A stretch of 64,000 nt of DNA from Halalkalibacter alkalisediminis (GCF_028610705.1 NZ_JAQQWT010000005.1:102631-166630); one strand, 5' to 3'; shown: positions 14,238 through 24,247, numbered from the stretch's first letter. Translations and numbers: made by a program. The notes: generated from the sequence alone by a model not told the origin.

Positions 14238-15485
14238 TTATAGATGCGTGTACATCGGGAATTTAGCTGTTAATTCAGCAACACGAGTACGTGCTTCTTC
14301 TAGTTTTTCTTCGTTCTCTACATTTTTCAATGTTAAAGCGATAAGAGAACCGATTTCATCCATTGCCTCTCCGTCAAGACCGCGCGATGTAACAGCTGCT
14401 GTTCCGATGCGGATACCACTTGTTACGAATGGGCTTTCTGGGTCGAATGGGATTGTGTTTTTGTTTGTAGTGATTCCCACTTCATCAAGTGCTTTTTCAG
14501 CTACTTTTCCTGTAAGGCCTAACGAGCGTAAGTCTAGAAGAAGAAGGTGATTGTCCGTTCCACCTGATACAAGGTTAATGCCTTCACTCTTCAATTTTTC
14601 ACCTAAGCGTTTTGCGTTGTCAATGATTGCTTGACCGTAAAATTTGAACTCAGGAGTCAACGCTTCACCGAAAGACACAGCCTTCGCTGCAATCACGTGC
14701 ATGAGCGGGCCACCTTGAATTCCTGGGAAGATCGATTTATCGATTTTCTTACCGAATTCTTCTTTACATAAAATCATTCCACCACGAGGACCGCGAAGTG
14801 TTTTATGTGTAGTCGTTGTTACAAAATGTGCGTGAGGAACAGGATTTGGGTGCAAGCCTGTTGCCACAAGACCAGCGATATGCGCCATATCGACCATTAA
14901 ATAGGCGCCTACTTCGTCAGCGATCTCACGGAATTTTGCAAAATCAATCTCGCGTGGATATGCACTTGCCCCTGCAACGATCAACTTCGGCTTATGCTCT
15001 AGTGCTAACTCGCGAACTACATCGTAATCAATGTACTGAGTTTCTTTATCGACACCATACTCAACGAAGTTATAAAGAACTCCACTGAAGTTAACTGGGC
15101 TACCGTGAGTTAAGTGACCACCATGAGAAAGATTCATACCAAGAACGGTGTCACCAGGCTCTAAGATTGTAAAGTAAACGGCCATGTTCGCTTGTGCACC
15201 TGAGTGCGGCTGAACGTTTACGTACTCAGCACCAAAGATTTCCTTTGCGCGATCGCGAGCTAAATCCTCAACGATATCAACATACTCACAACCGCCATAA
15301 TAACGACGGCCAGGGTAACCCTCTGCGTACTTGTTTGTTAAAACTGAACCTTGTGCTTCCATAACAGCAGCACTTACGAAGTTCTCTGATGCAATGAGCT
15401 CAATTTTATCGCGTTGGCGACCTAGCTCCTGTTGTACAGCTTCAAATACTTTTGAATCTTGATTTTGTAACGTATCTTGTTTCAT
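14238..15485 (-). CDS. glyA: serine hydroxymethyltransferase
   Basis: This PLP enzyme interconverts serine and glycine while charging tetrahydrofolate with a one-carbon unit. The PLP lysine is in [14 protein letters not shown]. The N-terminal [11 protein letters not shown] and central [12 protein letters not shown] motifs are intact. The start chosen is ATG at 15485 ([10 protein letters not shown]), 8 bp after GGGG, giving 415 residues. It lies between ywlG and upp, the conserved order. Confidence 0.97.
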   Translation of the reverse strand: MKQDTLQNQDSKVFEAVQQELGRQRDKIELIASENFVSAAVMEAQGSVLTNKYAEGYPGRRYYGGCEYVDIVEDLARDRAKEIFGAEYVNVQPHSGAQANMAVYFTILEPGDTVLGMNLSHGGHLTHGSPVNFSGVLYNFVEYGVDKETQYIDYDVVRELALEHKPKLIVAGASAYPREIDFAKFREIADEVGAYLMVDMAHIAGLVATGLHPNPVPHAHFVTTTTHKTLRGPRGGMILCKEEFGKKIDKSIFPGIQGGPLMHVIAAKAVSFGEALTPEFKFYGQAIIDNAKRLGEKLKSEGINLVSGGTDNHLLLLDLRSLGLTGKVAEKALDEVGITTNKNTIPFDPESPFVTSGIRIGTAAVTSRGLDGEAMDEIGSLIALTLKNVENEEKLEEARTRVAELTAKFPMYTHL

Positions 15486-15603
15486 CTCTATTCCCCTTCC
15501 AACTCTATATCTTTCGGTTTTCAAACAAACACAACATCAATTCGCTTCTATATTAACATAAATCACGCGTTATTTCCGTACGAATTTAATAAAAAATTAA
15601 ATT

Positions 15604-16164
15604 TTATTCATGTTCCTCTGTTCTTTCATAGACAGCACGGATGCCACCGATGAGTTTTGGTCTTGTAACAGCCATTGTCACATGCGCTTCTCCGACGGTT
15701 TTGACCTTGCTTCGAAGGGGGACTGCGACTTTTTTTAAGTGCATGCCAATCAACGTGTTACCAATATCCATTCCAACATCAGCCTGAATCGACTCCACTA
15801 ACACCGGGTCTTTCATTTTTCGAAATGCATATGTAGCCATCGCTCCACCCGCTTTACGAATTGGAAAAGCCTGAACAATCTCATACCCACGTGATAGAGC
15901 GGTATCTCGTTCGACCACTAGCGCTCGGTTTAAATGTTCACAGCATTGAAAGGCAAGCTGAACCCCTGTTTTTTCATGAGCTTCCATGAACGCAGCAAAT
16001 AAGGCCTCGGCAATTTCATAGGAACCATTTGAACCAATATGCTCTCCGGCGACCTCACTCGTGCTTGTCCCAATTACGAGAAGGGTATCAGCCGTCAGTT
16101 CATAAGCTTGATTCAAGTCCTCTATTAATGTGTTCACTTGATTCGTTTCAAATGACAAGTCCAT
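15604..16164 (-). CDS. ywlG: TIGR01440/DUF436 family protein YwlG
   Basis: This conserved Firmicutes protein has unknown function. The start is ATG at 16164 (MDLSFETNQVNTL), directly after AAGGAGGCAGGGGGG, giving 186 residues, the family's usual size. Family-like segments VIGTSTSEVAGEHIG and DVGMDIGNTLIGMHLKKV are present. It lies between rpiB and glyA in the same order as B. subtilis. Confidence 0.88.
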   Translation of the reverse strand: MDLSFETNQVNTLIEDLNQAYELTADTLLVIGTSTSEVAGEHIGSNGSYEIAEALFAAFMEAHEKTGVQLAFQCCEHLNRALVVERDTALSRGYEIVQAFPIRKAGGAMATYAFRKMKDPVLVESIQADVGMDIGNTLIGMHLKKVAVPLRSKVKTVGEAHVTMAVTRPKLIGGIRAVYERTEEHE

Positions 16165-16232
16165 CCCCCCTGCCTCCTTCAGATGGTTTTGCTTTTCTAA
16201 AAAAACACTCATAGCAAGTATTTTTCCCTTCA

Positions 16233-16670
16233 TTACGCTTCGTAATTCGTAATTTTACTAACACGATTCGCGTGACGTCCACCTTCAAATTCTGTTTCAA
16301 GCCAAACACGGGCAATTTCCCGCGCAAGACCAGGACCAATGACACGCTCTCCCATCGCAAGCACATTTGTATCATTATGTTCACGAGTGGCTTTCGCACT
16401 GAAAACATCGTGAACAAGCGCACACCGAATTCCTTTTACTTTATTAGCGGCAATCGACATCCCAATGCCTGTCCCACAAATAAGAATACCTCGGTCATAT
16501 TCTCCGTTTGCTACTTTTTCAGCAACCGGTAAGGCGTAATCTGGGTAATCAACCGATGTTGCACATTCACAACCAAAGTCTTCGTAGGCAATATTCATTT
16601 CATCCATTAATTGTTTGAGCTCCTCACGGATGTTCATTCCGCCATGATCTGATGCAATCGCAATTTTCAT
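16233..16670 (-). CDS. rpiB: ribose-5-phosphate isomerase B
   Basis: This enzyme interconverts ribose 5-phosphate and ribulose 5-phosphate in the pentose phosphate pathway. The 145-residue product begins MKIAIASDHGG, with the catalytic Cys in the ILICGTGIGMSIAANK loop, both RpiB hallmarks. It may also use other phosphopentoses or phosphohexoses, as some relatives do. It precedes ywlG. Confidence 0.94.
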   Translation of the reverse strand: MKIAIASDHGGMNIREELKQLMDEMNIAYEDFGCECATSVDYPDYALPVAEKVANGEYDRGILICGTGIGMSIAANKVKGIRCALVHDVFSAKATREHNDTNVLAMGERVIGPGLAREIARVWLETEFEGGRHANRVSKITNYEA

Positions 16671-16713
16671 TGTTCTGCCCCTCCTTTTAGTTACCTGTCT
16701 TTTTTCGTCAGTC

Positions 16714-18012
16714 TTACGTAGTAAATCGCTCGATTGTTGCCTTTAAATTTTTTGCTTGATTAGATAAGTCATGAGCCATTTGCTCCATCTCGTTGATGGA
16801 AGTCCCTTGCTGTTCCGTCATTGCTGAGATTTCAACGGAACCAGCTGACGTCTCTTCTGCAATCGCCGCAACTTCTTGCGATTGATGAGTCGTCGTTTGA
16901 ATGGATTCCATTTGACGATTAATCATCTTGGAAATGTCTGTGATAAACGAATCGACTTCGTTGACTGACTTTTCCACTTCACAAATAGCTTGATTGGTTG
17001 CCGTTCCCTGCTCAGATTGTATCATCGCCACTTGTACTTGATCGCCGATTTGCCGAGCCACATTTTTCACTTCAGTTTGGATATTGTGAATGAGATTGGT
17101 AATACCTTGGACTGCCTTAGCACTTTCATCCGCTAAATGACGAACTTCATCTGCAACAACAGCAAAGCCTTTGCCGTGTTCCCCAGCACGAGCTGCTTCA
17201 ATGGATGCATTCAGCGCTAATAAATTGGTTTGACCGGCAATATCTCCAACTAGAGAGATAATTTCGCCTACTTCTTTTGCTTGTTTTTCTAAGCGTTCCA
17301 CGGCAAGGAGTGATTTTTCGTTATCAGAAGCCAACTGACGGATTCCTTCTACAAGTGAATTCACAACCGTTCTACTCTCTGCTAACGTACTTACCATCCC
17401 TTCAGACGAAGTCTTTGATTCATTCGCTCGAGCCTGAACCAGCGTTGCAATCTCCGTAACTTCTTCCATTGATTCCGCCGTGTTTTGAATGGCATATGCA
17501 GTATTTTCTGCACCTTTAGCAATTTCATCCATCGTTTGGCCAATTTGAGTCGCTTTTGTTGCTGCAAGCTCGCTAGCAGCTGAGATCTCAGCCACCGTTT
17601 GATTGGTCCTATTAAAGTTTTGATCAATATCTTTGACCATGCTCCGCAAACTCGCTAACATTTCATTATAAGCCAGTCCTAACGCGCGAATCTCATCATC
17701 TGATTTTGAGACCATTATGTCCTCTTGAATATCACCCGCCGCTGCTCTTCTCGCCGCTTCTTCAACCTCACGAAGTGGTTTTGTCAAAAGCGGTGCCGCG
17801 ATAAACCCTAAAAATCCACTCCAAAAAACACCTTTAATGAGTGTAAAAAGAACGATCACATTACTACTTAAGCCCAAAATTTCTTGTAAGGAATCAGCTA
17901 AAAAGAAAATGAAAATAGCACTAAATCCAAATGTGACGATAGCCAGTCCACTGATGCCGATCACGAGCTTCTTACGAATACTCGCCCTATACGATGTTTG
18001 TCCCCCTGCCAC
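16714..18012 (-). CDS. methyl-accepting chemotaxis protein without an extracellular sensor domain
   Basis: This is a 432-residue receptor. Two membrane helices at about residues 14-34 and 43-63 are separated by only about eight residues, so no periplasmic ligand domain exists. A HAMP segment ([19 protein letters not shown]) follows, then a coiled-coil signalling domain whose hairpin tip is [28 protein letters not shown] (shown here by its parts [20 protein letters not shown]). It probably senses an intracellular or membrane-state cue. It lies between ywlE and rpiB, adjacent genes in B. subtilis, so it is an insertion into conserved order. Confidence 0.9.
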   Translation of the reverse strand: MAGGQTSYRASIRKKLVIGISGLAIVTFGFSAIFIFFLADSLQEILGLSSNVIVLFTLIKGVFWSGFLGFIAAPLLTKPLREVEEAARRAAAGDIQEDIMVSKSDDEIRALGLAYNEMLASLRSMVKDIDQNFNRTNQTVAEISAASELAATKATQIGQTMDEIAKGAENTAYAIQNTAESMEEVTEIATLVQARANESKTSSEGMVSTLAESRTVVNSLVEGIRQLASDNEKSLLAVERLEKQAKEVGEIISLVGDIAGQTNLLALNASIEAARAGEHGKGFAVVADEVRHLADESAKAVQGITNLIHNIQTEVKNVARQIGDQVQVAMIQSEQGTATNQAICEVEKSVNEVDSFITDISKMINRQMESIQTTTHQSQEVAAIAEETSAGSVEISAMTEQQGTSINEMEQMAHDLSNQAKNLKATIERFTT

Positions 18013-18026
18013 CTTGTTCCACCTCT

Positions 18027-18476
18027 TTAAGATTCCTCTTTTATTTTTCTCGTTAAACCATCTAAACTTGCTTCAATCTCTTTTGCAGTTTGTCTATACG
18101 CTTCTATTGGTCCACCGATTGGATCGGCAATATCAGGGTTAGGCGTATTGGGATCGACATATTCTTTTAACGTAAAGAGATATTCGCTTACTTGAGGAAA
18201 AAAAGTTTGAATCATTTGCTTATGCGAGCTCGTCATTGTTAGAACGAGGTCCGCCCACTCAAGCAACTCCTCCGTTACATGTTTGGAACGATGATTTTCA
18301 ACGATTCCGAGTTCCGACAACACCGCTTTTGTTCCTTCAGAGGCTGGACTGTCTGGAAATGCCTGTACCCCTGCAGATTTCACCTCGATGTCTTCCCCTA
18401 CGCGTGAACGCAGCAGCACTTCAGCCATCGGACTTCGGCATGTATTACCGGTACAGACAAAAAGCACTTTCTTCAT
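18027..18476 (-). CDS. ywlE: protein-arginine phosphatase (low-molecular-weight PTP fold)
   Basis: YwlE removes phosphate from arginine residues, opposing the McsB kinase in stress control of CtsR and ClpC. The active-site loop [11 protein letters not shown] (C-x5-R with Thr at the selectivity position) and the C-terminal [10 protein letters not shown] acid are visible. The start is placed at the ATG at 18476 (MKKVLFVC), because an upstream in-frame GTG overlaps the AAGGA site. Neighbours mntP and rpiB match B. subtilis order. Confidence 0.92.
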   Translation of the reverse strand: MKKVLFVCTGNTCRSPMAEVLLRSRVGEDIEVKSAGVQAFPDSPASEGTKAVLSELGIVENHRSKHVTEELLEWADLVLTMTSSHKQMIQTFFPQVSEYLFTLKEYVDPNTPNPDIADPIGGPIEAYRQTAKEIEASLDGLTRKIKEES

Positions 18477-18693
18477 GTTGTAAAACACGTCCTTCCTTTA
18501 CGTCAAATACGTTTTTCCTTATCAAACAAAGCCTACAATGATGACAAATGACATTGCCAAAGTACCAATCCCCTTTTATCATTTGCTACAAATGTAGTCA
18601 TTGCTTTTTGTTCCCCATTGATTAAATTTATCTTATCATACCGCCCTTCAAAACGGTATACAAGGCCTCTTTTGAAAAGTCGTTTTATGACAG

Positions 18694-19233
18694 TTACAAT
18701 ATTAACTTTAGCCCAAAACCGATCAAGATAAAACCACCAAGTAACTCACCATAGGTCCCTATGTATTTGTGAAACCTAGATCCTATCATTAATCCAACCC
18801 ATGATAAAACCATACTAACGAAACCAATCATGATAACCGTTAAAGCCGTTTTAGCGCCTAAAATTCCAAAGCTTAGACCGGCTGAAAAGCTATCCAAACT
18901 TACACTTAACGCAAATAAGATAAGCCCTAAACCAATCGGTTGCATCAATCGTTCGTCCTCATCGGATTTAAACGTTGCCATAACCATTTGTAAGCCTATA
19001 ATAAGTAGAAGTCCTCCACCAATATACGTCGCGATCATCCCAAAATAATTCGATAACAGCTTTCCTGTTACCATTCCAAGCAGTGGCATCAAAACGTGAA
19101 ACAGACCGATCGTCACTCCTATATGAAAAATCTGACGCAAACGTAAACCAAGCATGCCCATACCGAGTGCGACTGAAAAGGCATCCATTCCCAATGCACT
19201 TGCCATTATAAAAAGTGTAAACATTTCGCTCAT
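18694..19233 (-). CDS. mntP: manganese efflux pump MntP
   Basis: This six-helix membrane protein has about 180 residues. The family's two intramembrane acidic motifs, [12 protein letters not shown] and [12 protein letters not shown], mark the internal repeat. It exports Mn2+ from the cytosol. The start is ATG at 19233 or 19224 after GGGGAGAG. No yybP-ykoY-type riboswitch was recognised in the 180 bp upstream. It lies between ywlC and ywlE. Confidence 0.92.
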   Translation of the reverse strand: MSEMFTLFIMASALGMDAFSVALGMGMLGLRLRQIFHIGVTIGLFHVLMPLLGMVTGKLLSNYFGMIATYIGGGLLLIIGLQMVMATFKSDEDERLMQPIGLGLILFALSVSLDSFSAGLSFGILGAKTALTVIMIGFVSMVLSWVGLMIGSRFHKYIGTYGELLGGFILIGFGLKLIL

Positions 19234-19287
19234 CTCTCCCCACTCCCCGAACATGCTATTTCAATGTATGCACGTCCAAAAAGAAAT

Positions 19288-19315
19288 AGACAACCTATCT
19301 TGAAATTGGTTGTCT
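19288..19315 (-). terminator. terminator after ywlC
   Basis: AGACAACC-12 nt-GGTTGTCT followed by ATTTCTTTTT on the minus strand, about 100 bp past the ywlC stop codon. Confidence 0.6.
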
Positions 19316-19412
19316 AAGAGATCAAAATTATTTATTTTTCACCATTTATATTGGCACTTCATTCATCTGTTCTACTCCCTTTTTTCTTTGTAATCTTACA
19401 ACGTTTTTCCGT

Positions 19413-20453
19413 CTAAATGACTTTTCCACCTGCCGCTTTTTCTAAGCGATTCATAATCGCTATGCCTATGTTTTCAGCTGGAAACGTCTCTGAAAAGATG
19501 ATTTCAGCCTTTTCTTCGTCAAATGTTCGCAAGCTTTCATAGAGTTGATTGGCCACCGTAGCTAAGTCTTGTCTGCTCCCACAGCTTACAATGACATCAG
19601 CCGTATACGACCCTTGATTATCTTTTGTCGTTAAAACCCCCGTTCGCTTCCCTTCCGCTTTCGCTTCAGCTAATAAGCTTGGAATCTGCTTTCGGTCGCG
19701 GACAAGAATCAACGTTCCATTTGGCGCGTAATGGGTGTATTTCATCCCGGGTGAGAGCGGGGCTTCATCTGTTGATTTTAAAGAAGGGTCGACTTTGATT
19801 TCTCCAACTAACGCTTCGATGTCTTCGATTGTCACGCCACCAGGACGATATAAAATCGGAATCCCCTTGGAGCAATCAATGACCGTTGATTCAAGACCAA
19901 CACCCGTTTGACCTCCATCTAAGATCCCTGCAATTCTCCCTTTTAAATCATGAAACACGTGCTCCCCACTCGTCGGACTCGGTTTCCCAGAAAGATTTGC
20001 ACTTGGTGCGGCTACGGGCACATTGGCTTGCTTAAGCAATTCAATCGCTACCGGATGATCTGGAATTCGAATTGCAACCGTGTCTAAGCCGGCCGTTACA
20101 CTTGTGGCGACCGATTCTTTCTTTTTTAAAATGATGGTTAAAGGACCTGGCCAAAAATGATCCATTAATTTTTTCGCTAAAGGCGGAATATCTGTCACAA
20201 GCTCGTCCAACTGTTTTACACTAGCAATATGGACAATTAACGGGTTGTCACTTGGTCTGCCCTTCGCCTCAAAGATTTTTTTAACAGCTGTTTCCTCTAA
20301 AGCGTTGGCACCAAGACCATAAACCGTTTCTGTCGGAAAAGCGACCACTTCCCCTTTTGTTATCCACATAGCTGCTTCCTTTATATGTTCACTGTGTTGA
20401 CGCTCATTTAAAAAGTTGTCCACAGCCCAAAAAAAAGTTTGTTTATAACTCAC
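19413..20453 (-). CDS. tsaC: L-threonylcarbamoyladenylate synthase (Sua5/YwlC)
   Basis: This enzyme makes threonylcarbamoyl-AMP from threonine, bicarbonate and ATP for the t6A37 tRNA modification. The N-terminal YrdC domain (PTETVYGLGANA, KGRPSDNPL, SANLSGKPSPT) is followed by the C-terminal Sua5 domain (SPGMKYTHYAP onward), giving 346 residues as in YwlC. A TTGTCCACA 9-mer lies inside its first codons. A cluster of DnaA-box-like sites lies just upstream. Confidence 0.95.
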   Translation of the reverse strand: MSYKQTFFWAVDNFLNERQHSEHIKEAAMWITKGEVVAFPTETVYGLGANALEETAVKKIFEAKGRPSDNPLIVHIASVKQLDELVTDIPPLAKKLMDHFWPGPLTIILKKKESVATSVTAGLDTVAIRIPDHPVAIELLKQANVPVAAPSANLSGKPSPTSGEHVFHDLKGRIAGILDGGQTGVGLESTVIDCSKGIPILYRPGGVTIEDIEALVGEIKVDPSLKSTDEAPLSPGMKYTHYAPNGTLILVRDRKQIPSLLAEAKAEGKRTGVLTTKDNQGSYTADVIVSCGSRQDLATVANQLYESLRTFDEEKAEIIFSETFPAENIGIAIMNRLEKAAGGKVI

Positions 20454-20616
20454 GTTTCATCGCTCCTATCTCTTCCATTTTGCAAGTGTTGTCAAACGAT
20501 GTCAATAAAAGAGCAAAAAATCGACATAAACCCTTGTTATTTAAAGCTTTTAGCTAGTATATCCAATCAAAACGATACGCCATTCGACAAATTTCGAAGA
20601 CGCGAACCAAAAAAAG

Positions 20617-20674
20617 TTGTCCACACCTGTGGGCAACTTGTGTATAACTATGGTTATTTATCCAGTTATCAACA
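20617..20674. promoter_or_regulatory. DnaA-box cluster upstream of ywlC/tsaC
   Basis: Five DnaA-box-like 9-mers occur in 58 bp: TTGTCCACA (20617, plus), TTGCCCACA (20636-20628, minus), TTATACACA (20647-20639, minus, a perfect TTATNCACA), TTATCCAGT (20658, plus) and TTATCAACA (20666, plus). A sixth (TTGTCCACA, 20416) lies in the tsaC 5' end. From memory of B. subtilis work, the region upstream of ywlC is one of the DnaA-binding clusters outside oriC. Confidence 0.7.
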
Positions 20675-20676
20675 TC

Positions 20677-21120
20677 TTATTCCAATAATGAACAGGCCCA
20701 AACTTTCACATCAGCCTTTGCATTTCTCTTGAAATGTGGAGAACGACTAATTTGTTCCGGAACCTCCTCTTTTTCAATTTCCCTGAACCCAAGTTGATGA
20801 AAAAGGGCATTAGTTCCTTTTGCACAAAGATAAATGGTTTCCATATTTTGCTCTTCTGCATATTTTAATGTTAATTGTAAAAATTCTAAGCTCAGCTGAG
20901 CGGTCCAGATCGGCGAGTCTAAGACAAGAGAACGTAAAAGACCTTCTGTTTCATACTGCTCAACCCCGACTGTTCCAATTAAGTTTTGATCCTCATCTTC
21001 GACAACAAGGAAACTCTCTATATATTGCTCAATTCCTTCATCACGTAATCCTGCTTTTGCCACCAATCTTTGTATTGGTAGCATGTCCTTCTCTTTCGCT
21101 TTACGAACGACAATTCCCAT
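20677..21120 (-). CDS. ywlB: GNAT-family N-acetyltransferase YwlB
   Basis: This acetyltransferase of about 147 residues uses acetyl-CoA; its substrate is unknown. It has the beta4/helix3 region (LLRSLVLDSPIWTAQLSLEF) and a C-terminal GNAT strand, but the pyrophosphate loop is atypical. The ATG at 21120 follows GGGTGGAG. Position between spoIIR and ywlC matches ywlB. An amino-acid acetyltransferase role (ArgA-like) has been suggested for relatives and is not visible here. Confidence 0.8.
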   Translation of the reverse strand: MGIVVRKAKEKDMLPIQRLVAKAGLRDEGIEQYIESFLVVEDEDQNLIGTVGVEQYETEGLLRSLVLDSPIWTAQLSLEFLQLTLKYAEEQNMETIYLCAKGTNALFHQLGFREIEKEEVPEQISRSPHFKRNAKADVKVWACSLLE

Positions 21121-21174
21121 AAGCTCCACCCTTTCACAGTACCTTACTTCATCTGTATGCGGAGCTTGTACCGA

Positions 21175-21810
21175 TTATGCCTTTTCTGAAGAAAAGATTC
21201 GATCCATAATACTAGAAAACAATTCGACTACGAAAAACGCGACCTCAACCTCTTCTTCTGATTCATCTACTTCAACTGGCTCTTCTGCACTAACCTTCCC
21301 CGTTTCCGTCGCTTCTCCATTAGCCATATCTAGAAAACATAAGGGCGGAAACAACACACACCACCAGTTCTCCCCGTTTCCTTCACCTAGCGTAATCAAC
21401 ACAGCATCATACAAACCAGCTGGATACACGATGTTTCCATACAACTTCGTCGGAAATTGAACCTCTGAAAAACTCACTTCATACGATTGATTCAGCCCCA
21501 TATTAGCTAACTCTTGTTCCACAATCTCTTCAATCATTACTAGATTGTCTTCAATCGTCGTTTTCGCTTCATCTAAATCTTGTATATCGAAGACCATTTC
21601 TGTAATCGCTTCATTTACACGATCACGAATATCACGCTTTAACGCTTGATCTCGAATCGCATCACTATTAGCTAAAATCCGTAATCGAATCGCCTCTTCT
21701 TGACTCACTTCCTGATGCAAAGACGCCACCGCTACAGCATTTTCAGATTCCCAACTAATTAATAGAACAAACAAAGAGAATAATAGATATATAATAACAT
21801 TTGGTTTCAA
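21175..21810 (-). CDS. spoIIR: stage II sporulation protein R
   Basis: SpoIIR is made in the forespore and secreted into the intermembrane space, where it triggers SpoIIGA to process pro-sigma-E. The product has an N-terminal signal anchor, then the conserved QEEAIRLRILANSDA and LYGNIVYPAGLYDAVLITLG segments, with the Cys-containing NWWCVLFPPLC. A TTG start at 21810 is preferred (AAAGGGCGG upstream) over a GTG at 21831. The C-terminal third after residue 170 is acidic and longer than the core family. Confidence 0.93.
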   Translation of the reverse strand: MKPNVIIYLLFSLFVLLISWESENAVAVASLHQEVSQEEAIRLRILANSDAIRDQALKRDIRDRVNEAITEMVFDIQDLDEAKTTIEDNLVMIEEIVEQELANMGLNQSYEVSFSEVQFPTKLYGNIVYPAGLYDAVLITLGEGNGENWWCVLFPPLCFLDMANGEATETGKVSAEEPVEVDESEEEVEVAFFVVELFSSIMDRIFSSEKA

Positions 21811-21875
21811 TTTAACGCACCGCCCTTTCACAAACCATTGTGGTCAGGAAGGCGTTTCTTTAAACCTATGATTCT

Positions 21876-22003
21876 AGATTTTTAATAAAAGGTTGAACTT
21901 TACCTTTTATTAAAGATTCTATGCAATGAGCGGAGCCGCTGCCCATGTTTTAAGCCTTCTGAGCGGGCTTCTCAGAAAGCGCGCAGCGTACGGAGCCATT
22001 GCC
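21876..22003 (+). repeat. hairpin-core repeat copy 4, upstream of spoIIR
   Basis: The hairpin (21876-21921) contains TTTAATAAAAGGT, an 8-nt loop and ACCTTTTATTAAA. The core (21922-22003) has CGCTGC/GCAGCG and an inner CTTCTGAG/CTCAGAA stem. Orientation is antisense to the flanking minus-strand genes. The hairpin end is about 65 bp from the spoIIR start. Confidence 0.78.
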
Positions 22004-22059
22004 ACCGATCGAAGGGGGTTTTTTCATACATTCTGAAGCGAGAAATAAAGTTGATTGAA

Positions 22060-22250
22060 ACTTAACGGACATACGTTCCGCTATTTGCGAAAAAAGGGCT
22101 ATTTTCATAGGACAAGCGGACACCAGGGCCGCTATTTACCAATATCCCTATCAAAATAGCCTCTAATATGTTAAATAAGGTCTCTCATGTCCGCTAAACT
22201 AAAAAAACACCCGTTTTCGTGCAAATAACGGCTCTCATGTCCGCCAAACT
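22060..22250. repeat. head-to-head 50-bp repeat array D
   Basis: Two plus-strand units share CGGACA and CGCTATTT and begin near 22064 and 22115 (period 51). Two minus-strand units share GCGGACATGAGAG and TTATTT and begin near 22250 and 22200 (period 50). The array is thus inverted as a whole and could form a long cruciform. It fills the spacer between prmC and the repeat upstream of spoIIR. No coding content is seen. Confidence 0.7.
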
Positions 22251-22258
22251 TCTCTTCC

Positions 22259-23134
22259 TTATTTTTCCACCCTCATATCCCCATAAGCAAACACCATACG
22301 TTCTTTTCCATTTATATCGTGTTTCACTTCCGTTTCGGCTAAAGGGAATATTGCAGCTAACATCTCTCGAACGACTTCTGCTTGTCCCACACCGACCTCA
22401 AAGGCCACAATGCCTTTTTCATTTATACAAAGCGGCAATTCACTCATGAAGCGACGATATAAATCAAGTCCGTCCTCGCCACCGAATAAAGCAAGATGCG
22501 GTTCATGCTCTCGTACATGGATCGCTAAGCTTTCGGCGTCACTTAACGGGATGTAGGGAGGATTGGACACTACGATATCCATTTTCGTTTTTGCCGCAAG
22601 TAACGGTTCGAGCAAGTCCCCTTGTAAAAAACTCACCTTTGCGTGTAGCGATTGTGCATTGCCTCTCGCAACGGTTAACGCATTTTCTGAAATATCGATT
22701 GCTTGAACATGTAGCGATGGGTCTTCAAGCGCTAATGTAACCGAAATCGCTCCGCTTCCTGCCCCAACATCGACTAGTTGTACCTGTTCATTTTCAAAAA
22801 ATTGCTTTTTCAAGTCCAATACAGCAACGACGAGTTCCTCTGTTTCAGGTCGTGGAATTAGCACATGCTCACTCACTTGAAAACGTCTACCGAAAAACTC
22901 TTCGTAGCCGATGATGTGTTGAACCGGAACACCACTTGCATAGCGTTCAAGATCTATTTTTAATTGCGTAAAATATTGGTCCTCAAACGGATCCTGCAGC
23001 CTCATCAACAGCTCCGTTCGGTTGACTTGTAAGTAATGACGAATGAGCCAATCTGCAACGGGCTGCTCCAATTCGCGTTCAGCTAAAAAAGAAGAAGCCC
23101 AACGAAGGGCCTCCTGAATTGTGATAGGTTTCAT
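22259..23134 (-). CDS. prmC: peptide chain release factor N5-glutamine methyltransferase
   Basis: This SAM-dependent enzyme methylates the Gln of the GGQ motif in release factors. The 291-residue product has an N-terminal helical domain and a Rossmann methyltransferase domain with VDVGAGSGAISVTLAL. The catalytic NPPY motif appears as VVSNPPYIPLS. It starts 1 bp after the prfA stop, so the enzyme is co-translated with its substrate. The ywkF gene that follows in B. subtilis is absent. Confidence 0.96.
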   Translation of the reverse strand: MKPITIQEALRWASSFLAERELEQPVADWLIRHYLQVNRTELLMRLQDPFEDQYFTQLKIDLERYASGVPVQHIIGYEEFFGRRFQVSEHVLIPRPETEELVVAVLDLKKQFFENEQVQLVDVGAGSGAISVTLALEDPSLHVQAIDISENALTVARGNAQSLHAKVSFLQGDLLEPLLAAKTKMDIVVSNPPYIPLSDAESLAIHVREHEPHLALFGGEDGLDLYRRFMSELPLCINEKGIVAFEVGVGQAEVVREMLAAIFPLAETEVKHDINGKERMVFAYGDMRVEK

Positions 23135-23135
23135 C

Positions 23136-24206
23136 TTAATCTTCAGCCCTTTGCATCGCTTCTGCTTGCTCTTCTAAAATGAGGGCATCAATGATTTCAT
23201 CAAGCTTACCTTGTAAAATTTGCTCAAGCTTTTGAATCGTTAACCCGATACGGTGATCGGTTACACGGCTTTGCGGGAAATTATACGTACGAATACGCTC
23301 AGAACGGTCACCGGTCCCAACCGCTAGCTTACGATTTTGATCGTACTCCGCTTGCACTTCGCGGTTGATTTTATCATACACACGAGCACGAAGAACTTTC
23401 ATCGCTTTTTCTTTGTTCTTGATTTGTGATTTTTCATCCTGACATGATACAACTGTATTTGTCGGCACGTGCGTTAAACGAACCGCTGACATCGTCGTAT
23501 TAACACTTTGTCCACCAGGTCCACTTGAAGCAAATGTATCCACGCGAATATCTTTATCATGGATTTCCACTTCAACTTCTTCTGCCTCAGGTAAAACCGC
23601 TACCGTAGCTGTCGACGTATGAATACGTCCACCTGATTCTGTTGTCGGAACACGTTGAACACGATGCGCTCCATTTTCATACTTAAGCTTCGAGTACGCT
23701 CCAGCACCATTCACACTAAAGATGATCTCTTTAAAACCACCAAGTTCAGTCGTCGTTGATTCGATCACATCGACCTTCCATCCTTGCGCTTCCGCAAAAC
23801 GGCTGTACATTTTGTAAAGATCTCCAGCAAACAGCTGCGCTTCATCTCCACCCGCAGCTCCGCGAATCTCAACAATAACGTTCTTATCATCATTAGGGTC
23901 TTTCGGTAAAAGGAGAATTCTCAAGCGAGCCTCAAGCTCTTCTTTACGAGTGGATAATTCATCAATTTCTTCTTTTACCATCGCATACATTTCATCATCT
24001 AGCTTTTCTTCAAGCATCGCTCTCGCATCTTTATGTTGCTCGTTTGCTTCTTTATATTCACGATACGTTTCGACCGTTTCCTGAAGGTCGGATTGTTCCT
24101 TTGAATACTCCCTTAGTCGTTTTGAATCATTTATAACATCCGGGTCACTAAGCAATTCGTTTAGTCGATCATAACGATCTTCCAATGATTGTAATCGGTC
24201 TAACAC
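23136..24206 (-). CDS. prfA: peptide chain release factor 1
   Basis: RF1 reads UAA and UAG and triggers peptidyl-tRNA hydrolysis. The 356-residue product contains the GGQ loop ([12 protein letters not shown]), the tripeptide-anticodon region before it, and the usual helical N-terminal domain. A sigma-A promoter is visible upstream at 24248-24276. It forms an operon with prmC. Confidence 0.97.
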   Translation of the reverse strand: MLDRLQSLEDRYDRLNELLSDPDVINDSKRLREYSKEQSDLQETVETYREYKEANEQHKDARAMLEEKLDDEMYAMVKEEIDELSTRKEELEARLRILLLPKDPNDDKNVIVEIRGAAGGDEAQLFAGDLYKMYSRFAEAQGWKVDVIESTTTELGGFKEIIFSVNGAGAYSKLKYENGAHRVQRVPTTESGGRIHTSTATVAVLPEAEEVEVEIHDKDIRVDTFASSGPGGQSVNTTMSAVRLTHVPTNTVVSCQDEKSQIKNKEKAMKVLRARVYDKINREVQAEYDQNRKLAVGTGDRSERIRTYNFPQSRVTDHRIGLTIQKLEQILQGKLDEIIDALILEEQAEAMQRAED

Positions 24207-24247
24207 GGCTATTCACCTCATTAAAATTTCCAGTCTATAACAGTCTA

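Noticed and set aside
19234-19412. yybP-ykoY manganese riboswitch before mntP
   Set aside because: The spacer holds the ywlC terminator and AT-rich sequence; the conserved riboswitch loops were not found.
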